NCBI GenBank assembly: GCA_026210745.1
Contig: CP110631.1
Span: 4,650,001 to 4,714,000, forward strand
Source of the DNA: Exobasidium rhododendri
Taxonomy: Eukaryota; Basidiomycota; Exobasidiomycetes; Exobasidiales; Exobasidiaceae
Length of the DNA stretch: 64,000 nt
Direction of reading: 5' to 3'
Below are positions 9,313 through 25,413 of the stretch, in pieces (position 1 is the stretch's first letter; every line of letters starts with the position of its first letter). The position numbers and the translations under genes were made by a program. The notes beneath the pieces are model-generated. The model did not search any database and was not told the origin of the DNA. It saw nothing but the letters and a program-made list of their open reading frames with translations.

Positions 9313-10263
9313 GATTGTCGTACTATATTGTTTGCAGGGGTGGAGATGATCTCTCTCTCTCCGTCTTCCTCTCAGAAGTGGAGGACCGCTCAGCAGCATA
9401 TACATACTTGGTCCGTGCGCGCGACGTTCATGCTAAGGACATTGTGTGGGCGCGCAATCGTGATAACGAGTCACTAAATACTTATCCTGCAAGCCAAGGT
9501 CTGAAGGTGACTTGTGTGGAGAGGGAAGACCTAAGAGAATAATGGTGCGTGAGGATGCTCCTTGACCTAAAATGAAGAGTGGGAGTGCGCAGATCTCCCA
9601 CATTTCTGTATTTGTTGCATTTGAAAGGACGGTCAAACAAAGACAAGTCAGATCGATCGGGAGACTGGGACTCTGAGAATGACTCGGAAGAAATACGGAA
9701 TTTGACGAGGATTCAAGGCGATAGAGGTGGCTTATCTTGATCACAGTGATCAGACTGCGACTCGCGGCAAGTCTAGACAAGACATAGCAGCACTGATAAC
9801 AATCTCCGCTTATCTCGATCAAGAGGCTCTCGTAGGCGAGACTCCTCTCACCACGTGTTTTCTCCTTTTCCCCCCCTTCTCTAGGGTCAACTTCTAATTT
9901 GACTTGCTATATTCTTCTGGCAGAGTACAATATCTAGAATAGAGGGCGGCGGTGTGGATTTCAGAGATCTCTGCGCCAGTTGATATTCATTTTCACACGT
10001 GTCCACCCTTCAAGAAGGATGAAGTAGCGAGTTCGATAAAGGACTTGATGGCACATCCAATCGGAAGGAGGTGACCGAGCTATCAAGCCAGCTAGCTCCA
10101 CCCCATCAGAATTATTTCCCTTTCCATCCTCTTCTCTCCTGGAAATTTCCTTTGAACTTTGTTCTTCTTTGCGCAGCGCATCAATCAAGTTCTGTCTTCT
10201 GTACTCAGAACTACCTCGAAAAGACTTGGCCTTCTCTCTGATCATCTATTAACGCCTTCGAAG
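9313..10263. other. Divergent intergenic region GST/GND1
   Basis: 951 bp between the start codons of the GST (minus) and 6-phosphogluconate dehydrogenase (plus) genes, both enzymes linked to NADPH/glutathione metabolism. A CCCCCC-containing pyrimidine block lies near 9868-9882. No conserved ORF was recognised. Coregulation through a shared upstream region is inference only. Confidence 0.45.
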
Positions 10264-12060
10264 ATGTCCACTGAAGCTGTGTAAGTGCGCCTCCTGCTTA
10301 TCAGTGCATCGTGATGGGGGCTACGGTGCTAATTACATGCGTCCTTTCATATCAGTGCCGATATCGGCCTCATCGGTCTAGCCGTCATGGGACAGGTAAG
10401 TTGAAGGAGCCGGAGTGATGACGGCAAACATTTCTCACCCTGCGCTGCCCACTTGCACAGAATTTGATTCTCAACATGAATGGTTAGTGAAAGAGTGGTA
10501 AATCTGATATCAGAAGAGGTTGTCTTTAATACTTATCCAACGCATACTCTCTTCCATCTTCTTTAGACAAGGGCTTCACTGTCTGTGCCTTCAACAGAAC
10601 AACCAAGAAGGTAGACGACTTCTTGGCCAACGAAGCTAAGGGCACCAATGTTGTGGGTGCTCACTCTATCAAAGAATTTGTCTCCAAATTGAAGCGACCC
10701 AGAAAGATGATTCTCCTTGTCAAGGCTGGTAGCGCTGTCGATGACTTCATCGCGGCCTTGGAGCCTTTCTTGGAAAAGGGTGACATCATCATTGACGGAG
10801 GTAACTCCCACTACCCCGACACGATCAGGCGTTGTCACGAAGTGGAAGCAAAGGGCTTCTTGTATGTTGGATCCGGTGTTTCTGGTGGTGAAGAAGGCGC
10901 TCGACACGGCCCTTCACTCATGCCCGGTGGTTCAGACGTGAGTGGAAACGGATGAGAAGATAAGTCTGCAGTGATAGCTATATAGAGAGACTGACGCCCT
11001 GTCATTGCCTCCCTCCCGCCCCTACTTACAGGCTGCCTGGCCCGAAATCAAGGAAATTTTCCAAAAGACTGCTGCTCAATCTGATGGTGAGCCATGTTGT
11101 GACTGGGTCGGACAGACAGGATCCGGTCACTACGTCAAGATGGTACACAACGGTATCGAGTACGGTGACATGCAACTTATTTGCGAGGCTTACGACATTC
11201 TACGACGAGGTCTCAATCTTTCCACTACTGAAATTGCCGACATCTTCGACACCTGGAACAAGGGCGTCTTGGACTCTTTCTTGATTGAGATCACTACTAC
11301 CATTCTTCGCTACAACGACACCGATGGTACCCCTGTCCTCGACAAAATCCTCGATTCTGCTGGTCAAAAGGGAACCGGAAAGTGGACTGCCATCAATGCT
11401 CTCGAGCTTGGACAACCCGTAACCCTGATCGGTGAAGCCGTCTTTTCAAGATGCCTATCTTCTCTCAAAGAGGAGAGAGTGCGTGCCAGCAAGAAGATCT
11501 CTGGTCCACAGATCAAACCATTTGAAGGCAACAAGCAACAGTTCATTGCTGACTTGGAGCAAGCTCTTTACGCCTCCAAGATTGTGTCTTATGCCCAAGG
11601 TTTCATGTTGATGCGGGAAGCAGCAAAGGAGTACAACTGGAAGCTCAACAACCCAAGTATCGCACTCATGTGGCGAGGAGGTTGCATCATCCGATCAGTT
11701 TTCCTCAAGGACATCACCAATGCTTTCCGATCGAACCCCGATCTCGAGAATCTGCTCTTTGACGACTTCTTCAACAATGCCATCCACGAAGCACAAGAAG
11801 GATGGAGACGAGTCATCGCTCAAGCCATCCTTTGGGGAATTACCACCCCTGCTTTCTCCACTGCCTTGGCATTCTTTGACGGTTACCGCACAGAGAAATT
11901 GCCTGCTAACTTGTTGCAAGCCCAGAGAGATCTCTTCGGTGCCCACACTTTCCGCGTTCTGCCAGGAACGAAGAGTGACACGCTCAAGGAAGGTGTAGAC
12001 AACCACGTCAACTGGACCGGTCGAGGTGGAAATGTCTCGGCTTCTACGTACCTCGCTTAA
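10264..12060 (+). CDS. GND1: 6-phosphogluconate dehydrogenase, decarboxylating
   Basis: Five exons: 10264-10280, 10356-10395, 10461-10482, 10567-10937, 11032-12060, giving 492 residues. NADP-binding motif GLAVMGQNL spans exons 2-3 (a GxxxMGxN variant), then FNRTTKKVDDF. The substrate and catalytic segment includes GSGVSGGEEGARHGPS, HYVKMVHNGIEYGDMQ with the catalytic Lys and Asn, and near the C-terminus FGAHTFR. Clustered small 5' exons are typical of fungal GND genes. The enzyme makes ribulose-5-phosphate, CO2 and NADPH in the oxidative pentose phosphate pathway. Length matches the family (about 490). Confidence 0.96.
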
Positions 12061-12240
12061 GGTGGGAGAGAGAAGACAAGCTCACAGGGAAGAAAGGAAA
12101 GAAGAGACCGCTGGCGCGCCAGTACTTTGACGTTATGGGAATGTCTGAATCTTTCCATTACTTACTCTCTGAAAAATGATCATGAATTTCCTTTTTACTA
12201 GACTGGCTAATACATCGATCATACGGGTATTTAGATCTGG

Positions 12241-13467
12241 TCAAATTAACAAGGTCTGACCTACGTCAAGCACGAGTACTCTTGGCTTTATGACAACACC
12301 ACCAAGAGCTGCATTGACCAAGCTTTGACCTTCCTGCTGTCGGCATTCATCTCGCTGTTTGAGTTTGGTGAGACCATGATTCTGGGCGTCGGGCGAAGTT
12401 TGCCCTAACCAGTATCTCTTGATCAGCGAGGCCACTAGTCCTTTCGCTTCCTTTCTTTCGTCATGTGTGGCAAGTATGTAGTCCGCTTGGAAGACGTCCT
12501 CCTTGATCAGGTCAATTGCAGCAGGGAGGCCCAGATTGACCACGCCAGAAAGCCACTTTGGTAAGACGATCTTGTCGAGTGAGGTCATGATGGCATGAGC
12601 GTGCGTCGACTTTAGCCAAAAAGGGGTGCTTAGACGGCTGATACCATGAGGGCTGTAAAGGATGGAGTGGTGAGATGTGGGGCCCTTCTTGTTGATATTG
12701 GGATTGGACTCCTTCCATAGTATAATCACTCCCCCATGCAGCTTTCCCCACGCAATTCCAGCTGGACCAGCTAACGGGGAGAAACGTTCTTGCGGCAGAA
12801 CTTGTAAAATTTCCAGATTCGATGGTAATGATGATGATTTGGTGTTAGATCCAGATTGTAAGAAGGCTGGGACTTTGTGATGCTTTGCTTCTGTCATCTC
12901 GATGATGTTGATGTACTTCGACTCGATCTTCTTCTTACCACCGAGTATCGTTTCAAGAGCTGGTCTTGCATCCAATGTGACAAAGAGAGGAATCCTGCCA
13001 CTCGTAACGCTCTCATCATTCAGTGTAGGTGGATGCATGTGATCAGTGAAAGGGTGGGAGAATACGATGGCATCGATCCGTCGAGACGGTAACCTCTCGT
13101 CGTGTTCTCCTTTTTCAGTTACATCATCTTCCTCTTTTCCCTCTCGCTCTAGCAACGACTCCAAGTCATGAATAGAGCTAGCAAGTGCAGGCGTTGTCCT
13201 CTTCTGTCCACTGAATGTAGCATGATAGTCTACTTGCTCAGACTCATCTAGCCAGGGGTCGATCAACTGATGGGAAAAAGGGAAGTGGTCGATGTGTGAC
13301 CGACGTCATTAAACAAAGGGAGGGGGGGCATACATCACTAGCTTAGTCGACTGCTGCCTGTGCTCGCTCACCAAATTGAAAGTGCTTGTACGATAGATCG
13401 GATCAGTGCGTATCGTCACCAGCCAAGAAGAGTCATAGTTTACTCTCCTCAACTTCACGCCAGACAT
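12241..13467 (-). CDS. Metallo-beta-lactamase-fold hydrolase, uncharacterised
   Basis: Two exons: 13467-13372 and 13266-12241 (intron GTGAGC...ATCAG, phase 0), giving 373 residues. Exon 1 supplies the first beta strands (SSWLVTIRTDP) and the junction yields FNL-LIDPWLDE, the usual metal-site approach strand of this superfamily. The metal motif is FSHPFTDHMHP, an HxxxDH form in which the middle His of HxHxDH is replaced by Phe. Later there are SPHG and ATHDE segments; the latter may provide another ligand. Fungal relatives of this type have no assigned substrate. It lies convergent with GND1 and 224 bp downstream of cwf18. Confidence 0.7.
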
Positions 13468-13691
13468 GAAAGGAATGCGGGAAACGCTGCTTGGATCAGC
13501 TGTGCGACAATGTTGTAAGACAATGAGGGGGGTCGAGCAATAGAGTGGGTGATGCACGTGGAGGGGCTCAAGATGTGGACCGACGGTTGTGACTGGGAGC
13601 GGGACGAGTGTGTAGTCTGCGTTGTGATGGTGTCAAGATGATGGTACAAATACAGGGTTGTGTGTGTGGGGTTGTGTAGTGGCGCCTCCAT

Positions 13692-14456
13692 CTAATCGCT
13701 ATCGTCATCGTCGCTTGCGGCTTCCTGCACAAGACCTTCTGCTGCGACTGCTGCTGCTTCTGCACCGACGCTTGCGCCCCCTCCTTTGGTCGCAGCTGAT
13801 ATTCGTTGTCCTGCAGAGATTGCATATTCGAGACACACATGAGCACACAGCCTGCATTGCGTAGATACCTGCGCATGAACGGCATTTCTTTCCCTTTCTC
13901 ACTCACGTATCAGAATCAATCGAGCTTCTTTGTCCCTTCTGCTCAATTTCGCTAATCTCTTGTCCAGATCTCTTTTCAGGTCCCAGTTGGGCTTCTTCGG
14001 TGCAATATTGGTAAGATCCTGCAGCAAATGTAGACAGAGTTGAATAAATGATACAACGCTGTTCTCGACGTAAAAACCAACTCACCAGTTCCTCTTTGCG
14101 CCGAACCTCATCTGCTGCTATCACTCCCTCCTGTAAGCCAGCAACATCTGCAAAAAGTATGACCAGGTAAGCTTGCTTGACAAAGGTTGACTTTCTCTTC
14201 TCTCCTCACCTTTCTCAATCGTGTCTTTCAGTTGAGTGTAATCCACCTTCAGTTTCGCATCCTTCACTCGAAAGCTTCTTACCAGCTTGGTAGTCGACCA
14301 ATTCTTTATCCTTGCCTCATCTTCGTCTTCTTCGTCGAATTCAAAGACTGTCGGTATCTCTCTATTATGTCCATTTGCTCCATTGGAGTGGTATGTCGCC
14401 TTCCTGCGCTTCAGCTCCTCCAAGCGTATCCTTCTGGAACGAGATGCAGCTTCCAT
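13692..14456 (-). CDS. cwf18: Spliceosomal factor cwf18/CCDC12
   Basis: Four exons: 14456-14210, 14147-14086, 14018-13907, 13810-13692, giving 179 residues. The N-terminal Arg/Lys-rich helix (RRIRLEELKRRK) is followed by an acidic segment and KNWSTTKL. The diagnostic core, encoded by exons 2-3, reads EEL-DLTNIAPKKPNWDLKRD, matching DLANLAPRKPDWDLKRD-like sequence of human CCDC12; then DKRLAKLSRRDKEARL and RQRI. The tail is Ala-rich and ends in Asp/Ser. CCDC12/cwf18 is an NTC-associated spliceosome component (Cdc5 complex). The gene is split over short introns and is visible only after splicing. It is divergent from ARPC2. Confidence 0.85.
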
Positions 14457-14709
14457 CGCAAGAGCAGAGAATGAAGTATGGAAAGGATGCCCAATCTCGA
14501 TTTCTCCCTCAAGACTTTTGTCGAATGCGACTAATGTCTTAAGAAGGTTAGAAGGATCATCTCCAAGCGCGACTTTCGGCCGCGTGGACTGTGCGTGCGT
14601 GCGATGGCAACGATGACCCCTCCATCGGGGCTCCTCCTCTTTTGCCCTTCCTTAAGACCCCCACCTTGACCCTGCACCAATCAAAAGGAAAGAGGCAACA
14701 GAAGCGAAT

Positions 14710-15790
14710 ATGATCCTCCTCGAGCCCGAGAATCCCCTGATCAGGGATCTTCTTAGTAAACATTTCATCAAGCCAATCTCACAAGATCAGACTCTTACCG
14801 ACTTTGACGGCGTTCGCTATCATGTCGAAAGCTCAAAGTCAGGTCCCCTGACTCTAAGCATGTCTATTAATTGTTGGAAGGAGCTGGTGAATTATGGAGC
14901 TCAAGACATCTTGAAGAGGGAGTACGGTGCTTTTGTCCGCGATGAAGCGGAAGCAGGCTACAATGTCACCCTTGCATTCACTCCAGATACAATTCCACAG
15001 GATGAAGGTGAGTGGTAGATTAACAGTTAATAGAGGTTTAGCACCTAATTTTTGAATACCTCGATGGCCTTGCATCTTCTCGTGCAGCGTCGATAAGTAC
15101 ACTGGTCCACGCAGTCTCTCTACTAAAGCGCAATGCTATGGCAGCTCCCTTTGAGCGGGCCTTTACACTACAGTCTGAACTGGAAAAGGCAGTAGAGGGA
15201 GGGGAGACACCTGGACAGCAAAGCATCATGACGATTTCATATCGAGACGATGAAGCTATTTACGTCATTCCAAGCAACGATCGTGTCACTGTCGTGTTCT
15301 CCACTATCTTCAAAGAAGAAACAGATAGGATATTCGGCAAAGTCTTCTTACAAGAATTTGTCGATGCTCGAAGACAACCTTCGATTCAGAATGCACCTCA
15401 AGTCTTATACTCAAATCGAGAACCACCTCTAGAAATTCGATCTATTCCAGGTCTGAACAGAGGGGAAGATGTAGGTTATGTGACATTTGTACTCTTCCCA
15501 AGACACTTTCAGAATCCCACTGTTGCAGCATCCACCATTTCTCGAATTCAGCTGTTCCGAGATTACCTGCACTATCACAGTGAGTCGCAATGACGAGAGT
15601 GGAAGAAAAGAGAAGCCACACTCGCTTACACACTTTCATCCTCACACCAGTCAAGTGCTCAAAGGCGTATATGCAGAGTCGAATGCGTCACAGGGTCACA
15701 GAGTTTCTCAAAATCCTCAATCGGGCCAAGCCAGAGCAAGCAGAGAAGGAGAGAAAGACAGCAAGCGGACGCTCTTTCCGAAGCAGATGA
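14710..15790 (+). CDS. ARPC2: Arp2/3 complex subunit ARPC2 (p34)
   Basis: Three exons: 14710-15007, 15088-15579, 15651-15790, giving 309 residues. It begins MILLEPENPLI like other ARPC2 proteins, then FDGVRYHV, YGAFV, GYNVTL, MTISYRDDEA, DRVTVVFSTIFK, GKVFLQEF, APQVL, EPPLE, VTFVLFPRH and, across the last intron, [21 protein letters not shown]. ARPC2 and ARPC4 form the scaffold of the Arp2/3 complex that nucleates branched actin. Length fits the family (about 300). A 253-bp divergent promoter region separates it from cwf18. Confidence 0.95.
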
Positions 15791-15922
15791 ATGCAAACTT
15801 GTTTAATGGGTGCATTATGAGGAGCGCATGTAGATCGCAGTCACGGCCAAAGATCGCGGCAATGCTAACAGCACTTTGAAAATCTATTGGGACGTCTGTG
15901 GGACTTTGTGATCCCTATCTTT

Positions 15923-17211
15923 TTAAGACAGGTTTCCGAATGCTTTTCCGTATGCTGCCTTCATCTTGTCGTTTCTTTGCTTTCGAGCGGCGAACACATT
16001 GGCCTTTTCCTTAACAATGGCGGCATCACCTGGGGCGTACTTGAGAGCTTGATCGAAATCCTTCAACGCCGCATCCTCGTCTTTTGTGGAAAGGCGAGCT
16101 TGACCTCTTCGAAAGTAAGCTTTTGCCAGATTGGCCTTCACTTCGTTGCTCACTTCATTCCAGTCTTGCGCCTTTTCCAGACGAGAAATGACTTGGGAGG
16201 TCAGGTCCTCGGCCACCTTAGCCATTTCTTTTGTCTTGAGTTTGATGGCACAAAGAGACCCATTCAATTGCAACGGTGTTCGAAGTGCGACATATTCCGT
16301 TGCAAAAGGTTCCTCGGAGGCATGAGATTCCGGCAAGACGGGATTCACTTGAAGATATCGAAGAGCCTTCTGATACTTTTCCAAAGCAAGACCGAATTTT
16401 TGCTTGGTAAAGAAGCTGTTTCCCATTCCTCTGAGGTCACTTGCTATCTTGAATGCTATTCTAGGATCCTCAACGTCTACCCCAGACGGACCACCCTCGC
16501 AATCTTCGGGAAAGTCTTCGTAGTTGTCACCACTCTCATCTGCTTCGATGCCATAGTCCGCTCCTTCTTCCAATTCACCACAATCGACAATCACTACAGG
16601 TTCGGCCGGTTTATCATTGGCGCCTGTTGGTGTGGCCTCGATCTTTCTCACAACTGTCTTACCAGCTATCACTCGTCCAAAGACGACGTGCTTCCCGTCC
16701 AAGTGCGGAGTGGGCACCGTTGTTATGAAGAATTGCGATCCATTCGTCGAAGGTCCGGCATTCGCCATACTTAGCAAGAAGGGTCGATCATGCTTTCCCT
16801 CTAGATTCTCATCCTCAAACTTTTCTCCGTAGATGGAAAGACCACCAGTTCCATCGCCTCTGGTAAAGTCACCACCTTGGATCATGAATTGCTTGATGAT
16901 TCGATGGAACCCACTCCCTTTGAAATGAAGAGCATGCTTTCCATCACTCGCCTTTCCCTTCTCTCCCGTGCACAATGCTCGGAAATTTTCTGCTGTCTTG
17001 GGGACGCGATCAGCATACAGCTCTAAGACGATTCTGTTTTCTCCCTTTCTAGACGAGGTGGAAGGGTGGGCGGGGTTGTCGATGTCCAGATCTACGAGCG
17101 GGACACGCCAATGAAAGGGCCTACCGTAGTCAGTCTCCATGCATCACAATGCCAAGGACAGCACTCACAGACGATGGGATTTCCAGCTTTGGGCGGTCCT
17201 TCGTGAGACAT
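15923..17211 (-). CDS. CPR6: Cyclophilin-40 type peptidyl-prolyl isomerase
   Basis: Two exons: 17211-17169 and 17091-15923, giving 403 residues. Exon 1 encodes [14 protein letters not shown] and the junction makes Tyr, giving NPIVYLDIDNP, the usual first strand. The cyclophilin domain (~residues 10-180) has [20 protein letters not shown], with catalytic Arg and Phe, and SQFFITT; the Trp that contacts cyclosporin is His in [11 protein letters not shown], typical of Cyp40. Three TPR repeats follow (~225-380), including [17 protein letters not shown] and [20 protein letters not shown], the Hsp90 EEVD-binding carboxylate clamp. It is an Hsp90 co-chaperone. It is divergent from RPB3 across 292 bp. 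Confidence 0.93.
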
Positions 17212-17503
17212 TTTGGCAGCGTACAAATTGATGGGGAAGAAAGATCCAAGACTGGATTACAGGCAGAGTCGCCTTCCTAAGAAAGTCCTAGCAACTTCCT
17301 TCCCAGCTCTATTTTCTCCGACCTTGCTTCATGCACGGACTCATCACCCTTGAAATGACTCGGCCGAGCGCGTATAGGGCACTTGATTGCTAGGCCGTTC
17401 GCGATCCTAACTTTCTGCTTCTCCAAAATCCTCTGGTCTCCCTTCCTTTTGCTGGTTTCTTTCGCATCCGCCAGTCTCACCTCGCCTCCCTAGCAAGCGT
17501 GTC

Positions 17504-18685
17504 ATGACAAGTCGGAATGGCGTCAATGGAATGGGAGAGGCGTCTGGCTCCAATGGCGCGTACGGTACACAACAGCCAAAGGTGACATTGAGGTCACTGC
17601 AGCACGATCGAGCCAACTTTGTGCTGGAAGGGGTAGACCTGAGGTGAGTGCTCGGTTAGGAGATACAGTAGTCAGTCATTAGGCATTATTGCTAAGGTCA
17701 AATTTTTATTACTGTTTGGTCTGCAGCTTTGCAAACTCACTGAGAAGAGTCATGATAGCTGATATACCAACATGTGCGATTGACATGGTCGAGATTCAAT
17801 CGAACACGACGCCATTACCAGACGAATTCTTAGCGCATAGACTTGGTATGGTTCCTTTGATCAGCACAGATACGACGTCAGTCCTGGTTGATCATCGAGA
17901 ATGTTCCTGCGAGGAAGGATGTGACCGATGTAGCGTGGAATTGACTCTACATGCACGATGTGAAGACAAAGGAATTATGCCAGTGACATCCAAGTCATTA
18001 GTGCGATCCAGCACGATGGGCAATTCGTATGGAAATGATGACAATGGAATGGCAGAGATGGGACCCAAACCTACGAAAGAGAAGTCGATCGATTTTGGGA
18101 AGCCATTGGGATTCGACGATCCTTCTATGGACGGAGTCATGTTGGTCAAGATGCGCAAAGGCCAAGAATTAAAAGTTCGTTGTATAGCTAGGAAAGGGTT
18201 TGCGAAGGAGCATGCAAAGTGGTCGCCAGTCAGTGCGATTGGATTCGAATACGACCCTCACAACGAGCTTCGTCACACGGCGTTTTGGTACGAACTGGAT
18301 GCAAAGGCAGAGTGGCCATTGAGCGACAATGCGCGAGAGGAAGAACCACCGAACGAACTGGCTCCTTTTGATTACAATAAGAAGGCGAACAAATTCTACT
18401 TCGATGTCGAGACTGTTGGCAGTATGACGCCGGAAGAGGTAGTGACATCAGTGAGTGAAGTAGGAAGTCCGGCAAGAGTAGTTTCTACATAATGACATTC
18501 GCAATAAAACCCCTCTGCAGGGCCTGAATATCCTTGAATTGCGGACAGCGCAGGTCGTTCAAGAACTGGGCATCTTACTAGACGGGCCAGCAGAAGGGGA
18601 AAACGGGATGGGAGGTGTGCAAAACGGAAATATTGATTACGCTGATTATGGAGGTGGAATGAACGGCGCAAATTACGCCTACTAA
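17504..18685 (+). CDS. RPB3: RNA polymerase II subunit RPB3
   Basis: Three exons: 17504-17643, 17727-18450, 18521-18685, giving 342 residues. Motifs: VTLRSLQHDRANFVLEGVDL-SFANSLRRVMIADIPTCAIDMV split by intron 1 (alpha-CTD-like dimerisation domain), RLGMVPLIS, and the zinc loop CSCEEGCDRC with four cysteines. Then VRCIARKGFAKEHAKWSPV and FYFDVETVGSM. The C-terminal exon encodes ELRTAQVVQELG and a Gly/Asn/Tyr-rich tail. RPB3 pairs with RPB11 in Pol II assembly. It is slightly longer than yeast RPB3 (318 residues), through a residue ~165-195 insert and the tail. It is convergent with TIP41. Confidence 0.95.
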
Positions 18686-18804
18686 GTAGAGGAGAAGAAA
18701 GAGGAGAGGAGAAAGGGGATGGGGTGTGGGGTGTGGGGTAAGGGTTTGTGCGAAGGAGTGGCTGGCTTTTACGATTCTGCTTCCTTGTATTACATGTTCA
18801 TCCT

Positions 18805-20121
18805 TCAACGCAAAATCAACACATCAATCCACTGACCCTCGCCCTTCCACTTGTCATCTTCACCCTCTGCCCCTACTTCACCTAGTATTCGGTTACTCTC
18901 CTGACCTGTTGCGATCTCACTGGGCAGCACGGCAGGTCGAGTAATGTCATCTACCACACCAACAGAACCTTTCTGTTTCTCTTCCTGCATCTTTGCTAGC
19001 TGCTGTGTGACCCACCCTGGTTCTGTCAAAGGCGACAAGTCGTTTGGCTTGTATGGCGGCAACCTCGCCTTTACGTCTGTATACTTTGCTTGGCAGCCAC
19101 TGCACTCTCGAATGACCCGCATGGGCACTCTCTCTGCCTCCAGAGACATGTTTGACATCGCATCTGATGCGGAGCTGGAGACTCCTATCCTCCTCGTTGA
19201 CGCAGTTGCTTTGCCGGCCTCGTCGTCAAATCCAACATACATTCTGGTGTCGAATATGCGAAAGACGACATTATCCACTCGCAAGAAGAAGCGCTGGAGA
19301 ACGAGAATGCCTGATGGCATGACACGAATCTTGACACTTAGCATACTTGATCCATTGTCGCCCAGCTCATCTTCAAAGAGCATCACATCGTCATAAAACA
19401 AGATTGGCTCCGGAACGGCACCCGGTGTTGAAGGTGGTCCTAATCGCTCAACTGGAATGCGGTCTAGGTTGGGATCTGTACCTTTCCTCCATTTGTCTGT
19501 ACTGCTGACATCACCGCCTGGCCATGTACAGGAATATGTCCAATCATAGTCTCTTCCAGCGCCAATCGCTCCATTTGCTGCAGCGTTGGCTGCTTCGGAT
19601 CCAAAATTGGAAGATGAATTTGCCGAAGAGGATGCTGTGAAGGTGCTACTTTGCTCTCTACTCGGCGCATTCAGCGGTGATACGTACTTTCTTCACACAC
19701 ATGATGCTCACCTCTTCTTTCCCCATTCGTTGGCGTGAGCTACCTTGACTCGGCGGCTTTTTGTTGGCTTCTGACCAAAGACTGTCTTGCTGGTGCCGGT
19801 GGTGGATTTTCCCCCCAAGTAGCATTCTTCCTCTACACCCTCAACGTTTCTCAAAGCCTGAAGAGCGTCAAACTGATATGACCAGTCGTTTTGGTATGTG
19901 AGAATGAGTCGATTCTTATCAAAAGGCATCTCCGGAAGAGGAATTCCCCATTGAGAGCTACATTCATCGATCGTCTTGCTGTCTGCTATCGATCCTCGTT
20001 GCGTTTCAATCTTCCACCCGGCGATCGATATCCCCTTCACATGAATCTTGTCGATGGCATTCCCTGTACTACTCTTGGTGTGCTCGTAGATATTCCATTT
20101 TCCCCGGCTTGATGAGGCCAT
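18805..20121 (-). CDS. TIP41: TIP41-like PP2A/TOR signalling protein
   Basis: Two exons: 20121-19712 and about 19657-18805 (the acceptor may instead leave 19660 as the first base; both are in frame), giving about 420 residues. Conserved segments: WGIPLPEMPFDKNRLIL, FDALQALRNV, YDWTYSCTWPGG, then FYDDVMLFEDELGDNG, MLSVKIRVMPSG and FFLRVDNVVFRIFDTRMY. TIP41 binds Tap42 or PP2A-type catalytic subunits and acts in TORC1 signalling. The C-terminal ~120 residues, with a Cys pair in CSGCQAKY, are less conserved. It shares the window with TEL2, another TOR-pathway component. Confidence 0.92.
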
Positions 20122-20760
20122 CTCCAGGCACGAGAGAGTGAGAGACGATCTGTAGAAATCAAGGTCTACCGCTTTGCATCTCTGAAGGCAGCGATGGCCC
20201 GTCCACAACTTACCAGGACCTCGACGCCTATACCTAAGTTTTTAGCACTGTGCCTCATAATGTCCACGCAGGAACGTGGGATAGTAGGCCACGCGACCGT
20301 AAGGACTGACTTCTGACGGACCATCATCTCAAGACAACTTAGCCGAGGAGAAAGTACACGGCATTCGTTCATTTCATTTTTTTTTCTCCATTTTCCTCGC
20401 ACATAACTTTTTCTTTCTCGGTCCAAAGCGCGCAGGCATAGCGCGCGCGAAAGGCGGGCTTCGGATTGAACAACCTCCATCTCATACCACCCTCCACAAG
20501 CATTGACGAGGACGCGAAAGACTGTGAGACGGTACAACTTCCTTGCAAGTGGGAGGGAATCGCACAAAGTACATCAGACAGGGACGACCTCGCTGTCGAG
20601 TCTTTTGGCGCCGGATCAGCAAGTAGCAACAATCAAGCAAACGTAGAAATTCCCTGCGCATCCTGTGTCCCCTCCTCATCTCAAAGACCCTGAATAGAAG
20701 GAAAGTCAGAGCCTCTCATCGTAGCATCAGACCATTACACCGTAAACGTCGAGAGCAAGA
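20122..20760. other. Divergent intergenic region TIP41/C2H2 factor
   Basis: 639 bp between the ATGs of TIP41 (minus) and the zinc-finger gene (plus). It contains a T/C-rich block with an uninterrupted T run (about 20376-20394) and a GCGCGC stretch (20441-20450). No conserved coding sequence was recognised. Transcription-factor genes often have long leaders, so part may be 5' UTR. Confidence 0.45.
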
Positions 20761-24991
<4,231 letters not shown>

Positions 24992-25413
24992 AGTCTAGAT
25001 CATGGCGGTGTCCTCATTTCCAGGCTTGGTGCACTTTCTGCTCTCTTTTTGCACACCCACTCTTGACGGCTACATCTTATCATCTGCAGATAGCTTCTTC
25101 CCCTGTCCTGTCCCTTCAAAAGAAATGAGTACTAATGATACTCCCACCTCTCCCCGCCCTCTCGTCTCTTTTCCTCTCCCTCGCTCGTGTGTAATCACTA
25201 CTAGACTATGTATATCTTCTCACTGATCCAAACTCTTCAGCCCTCCCGCTGTCTATGTTTACGTTTTAGGAGTCATATCAGATTCCTTCTTAGACAGACT
25301 GAATGACACCAAGTGACGATGTAGAGCCGAAAAGGGGAGTGATAGGGGGAGGAAGCCAGCATTGAGATAACTCGATCGTTGCAAGTGGCTGGAGGATCTA
25401 ACCCGTCCTACTC
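24992..25413. other. Intergenic, 3' ends of two convergent genes
   Basis: 422 bp between the stop of the C2H2 factor and the stop of the small Cys-rich gene. It is CT-rich in its first half. No other conserved ORF, repeat or RNA gene was recognised. Confidence 0.45.

Noticed and set aside
7330-12060. SDR, GST and 6PGDH as a metabolic or detoxification cluster
   Set aside because: The genes are housekeeping-type, differently oriented, and no backbone enzyme or transporter is present.
15887-16774. 295-residue forward ORF
   Set aside because: It is the antisense shadow of the cyclophilin-40 gene and has no domain features.
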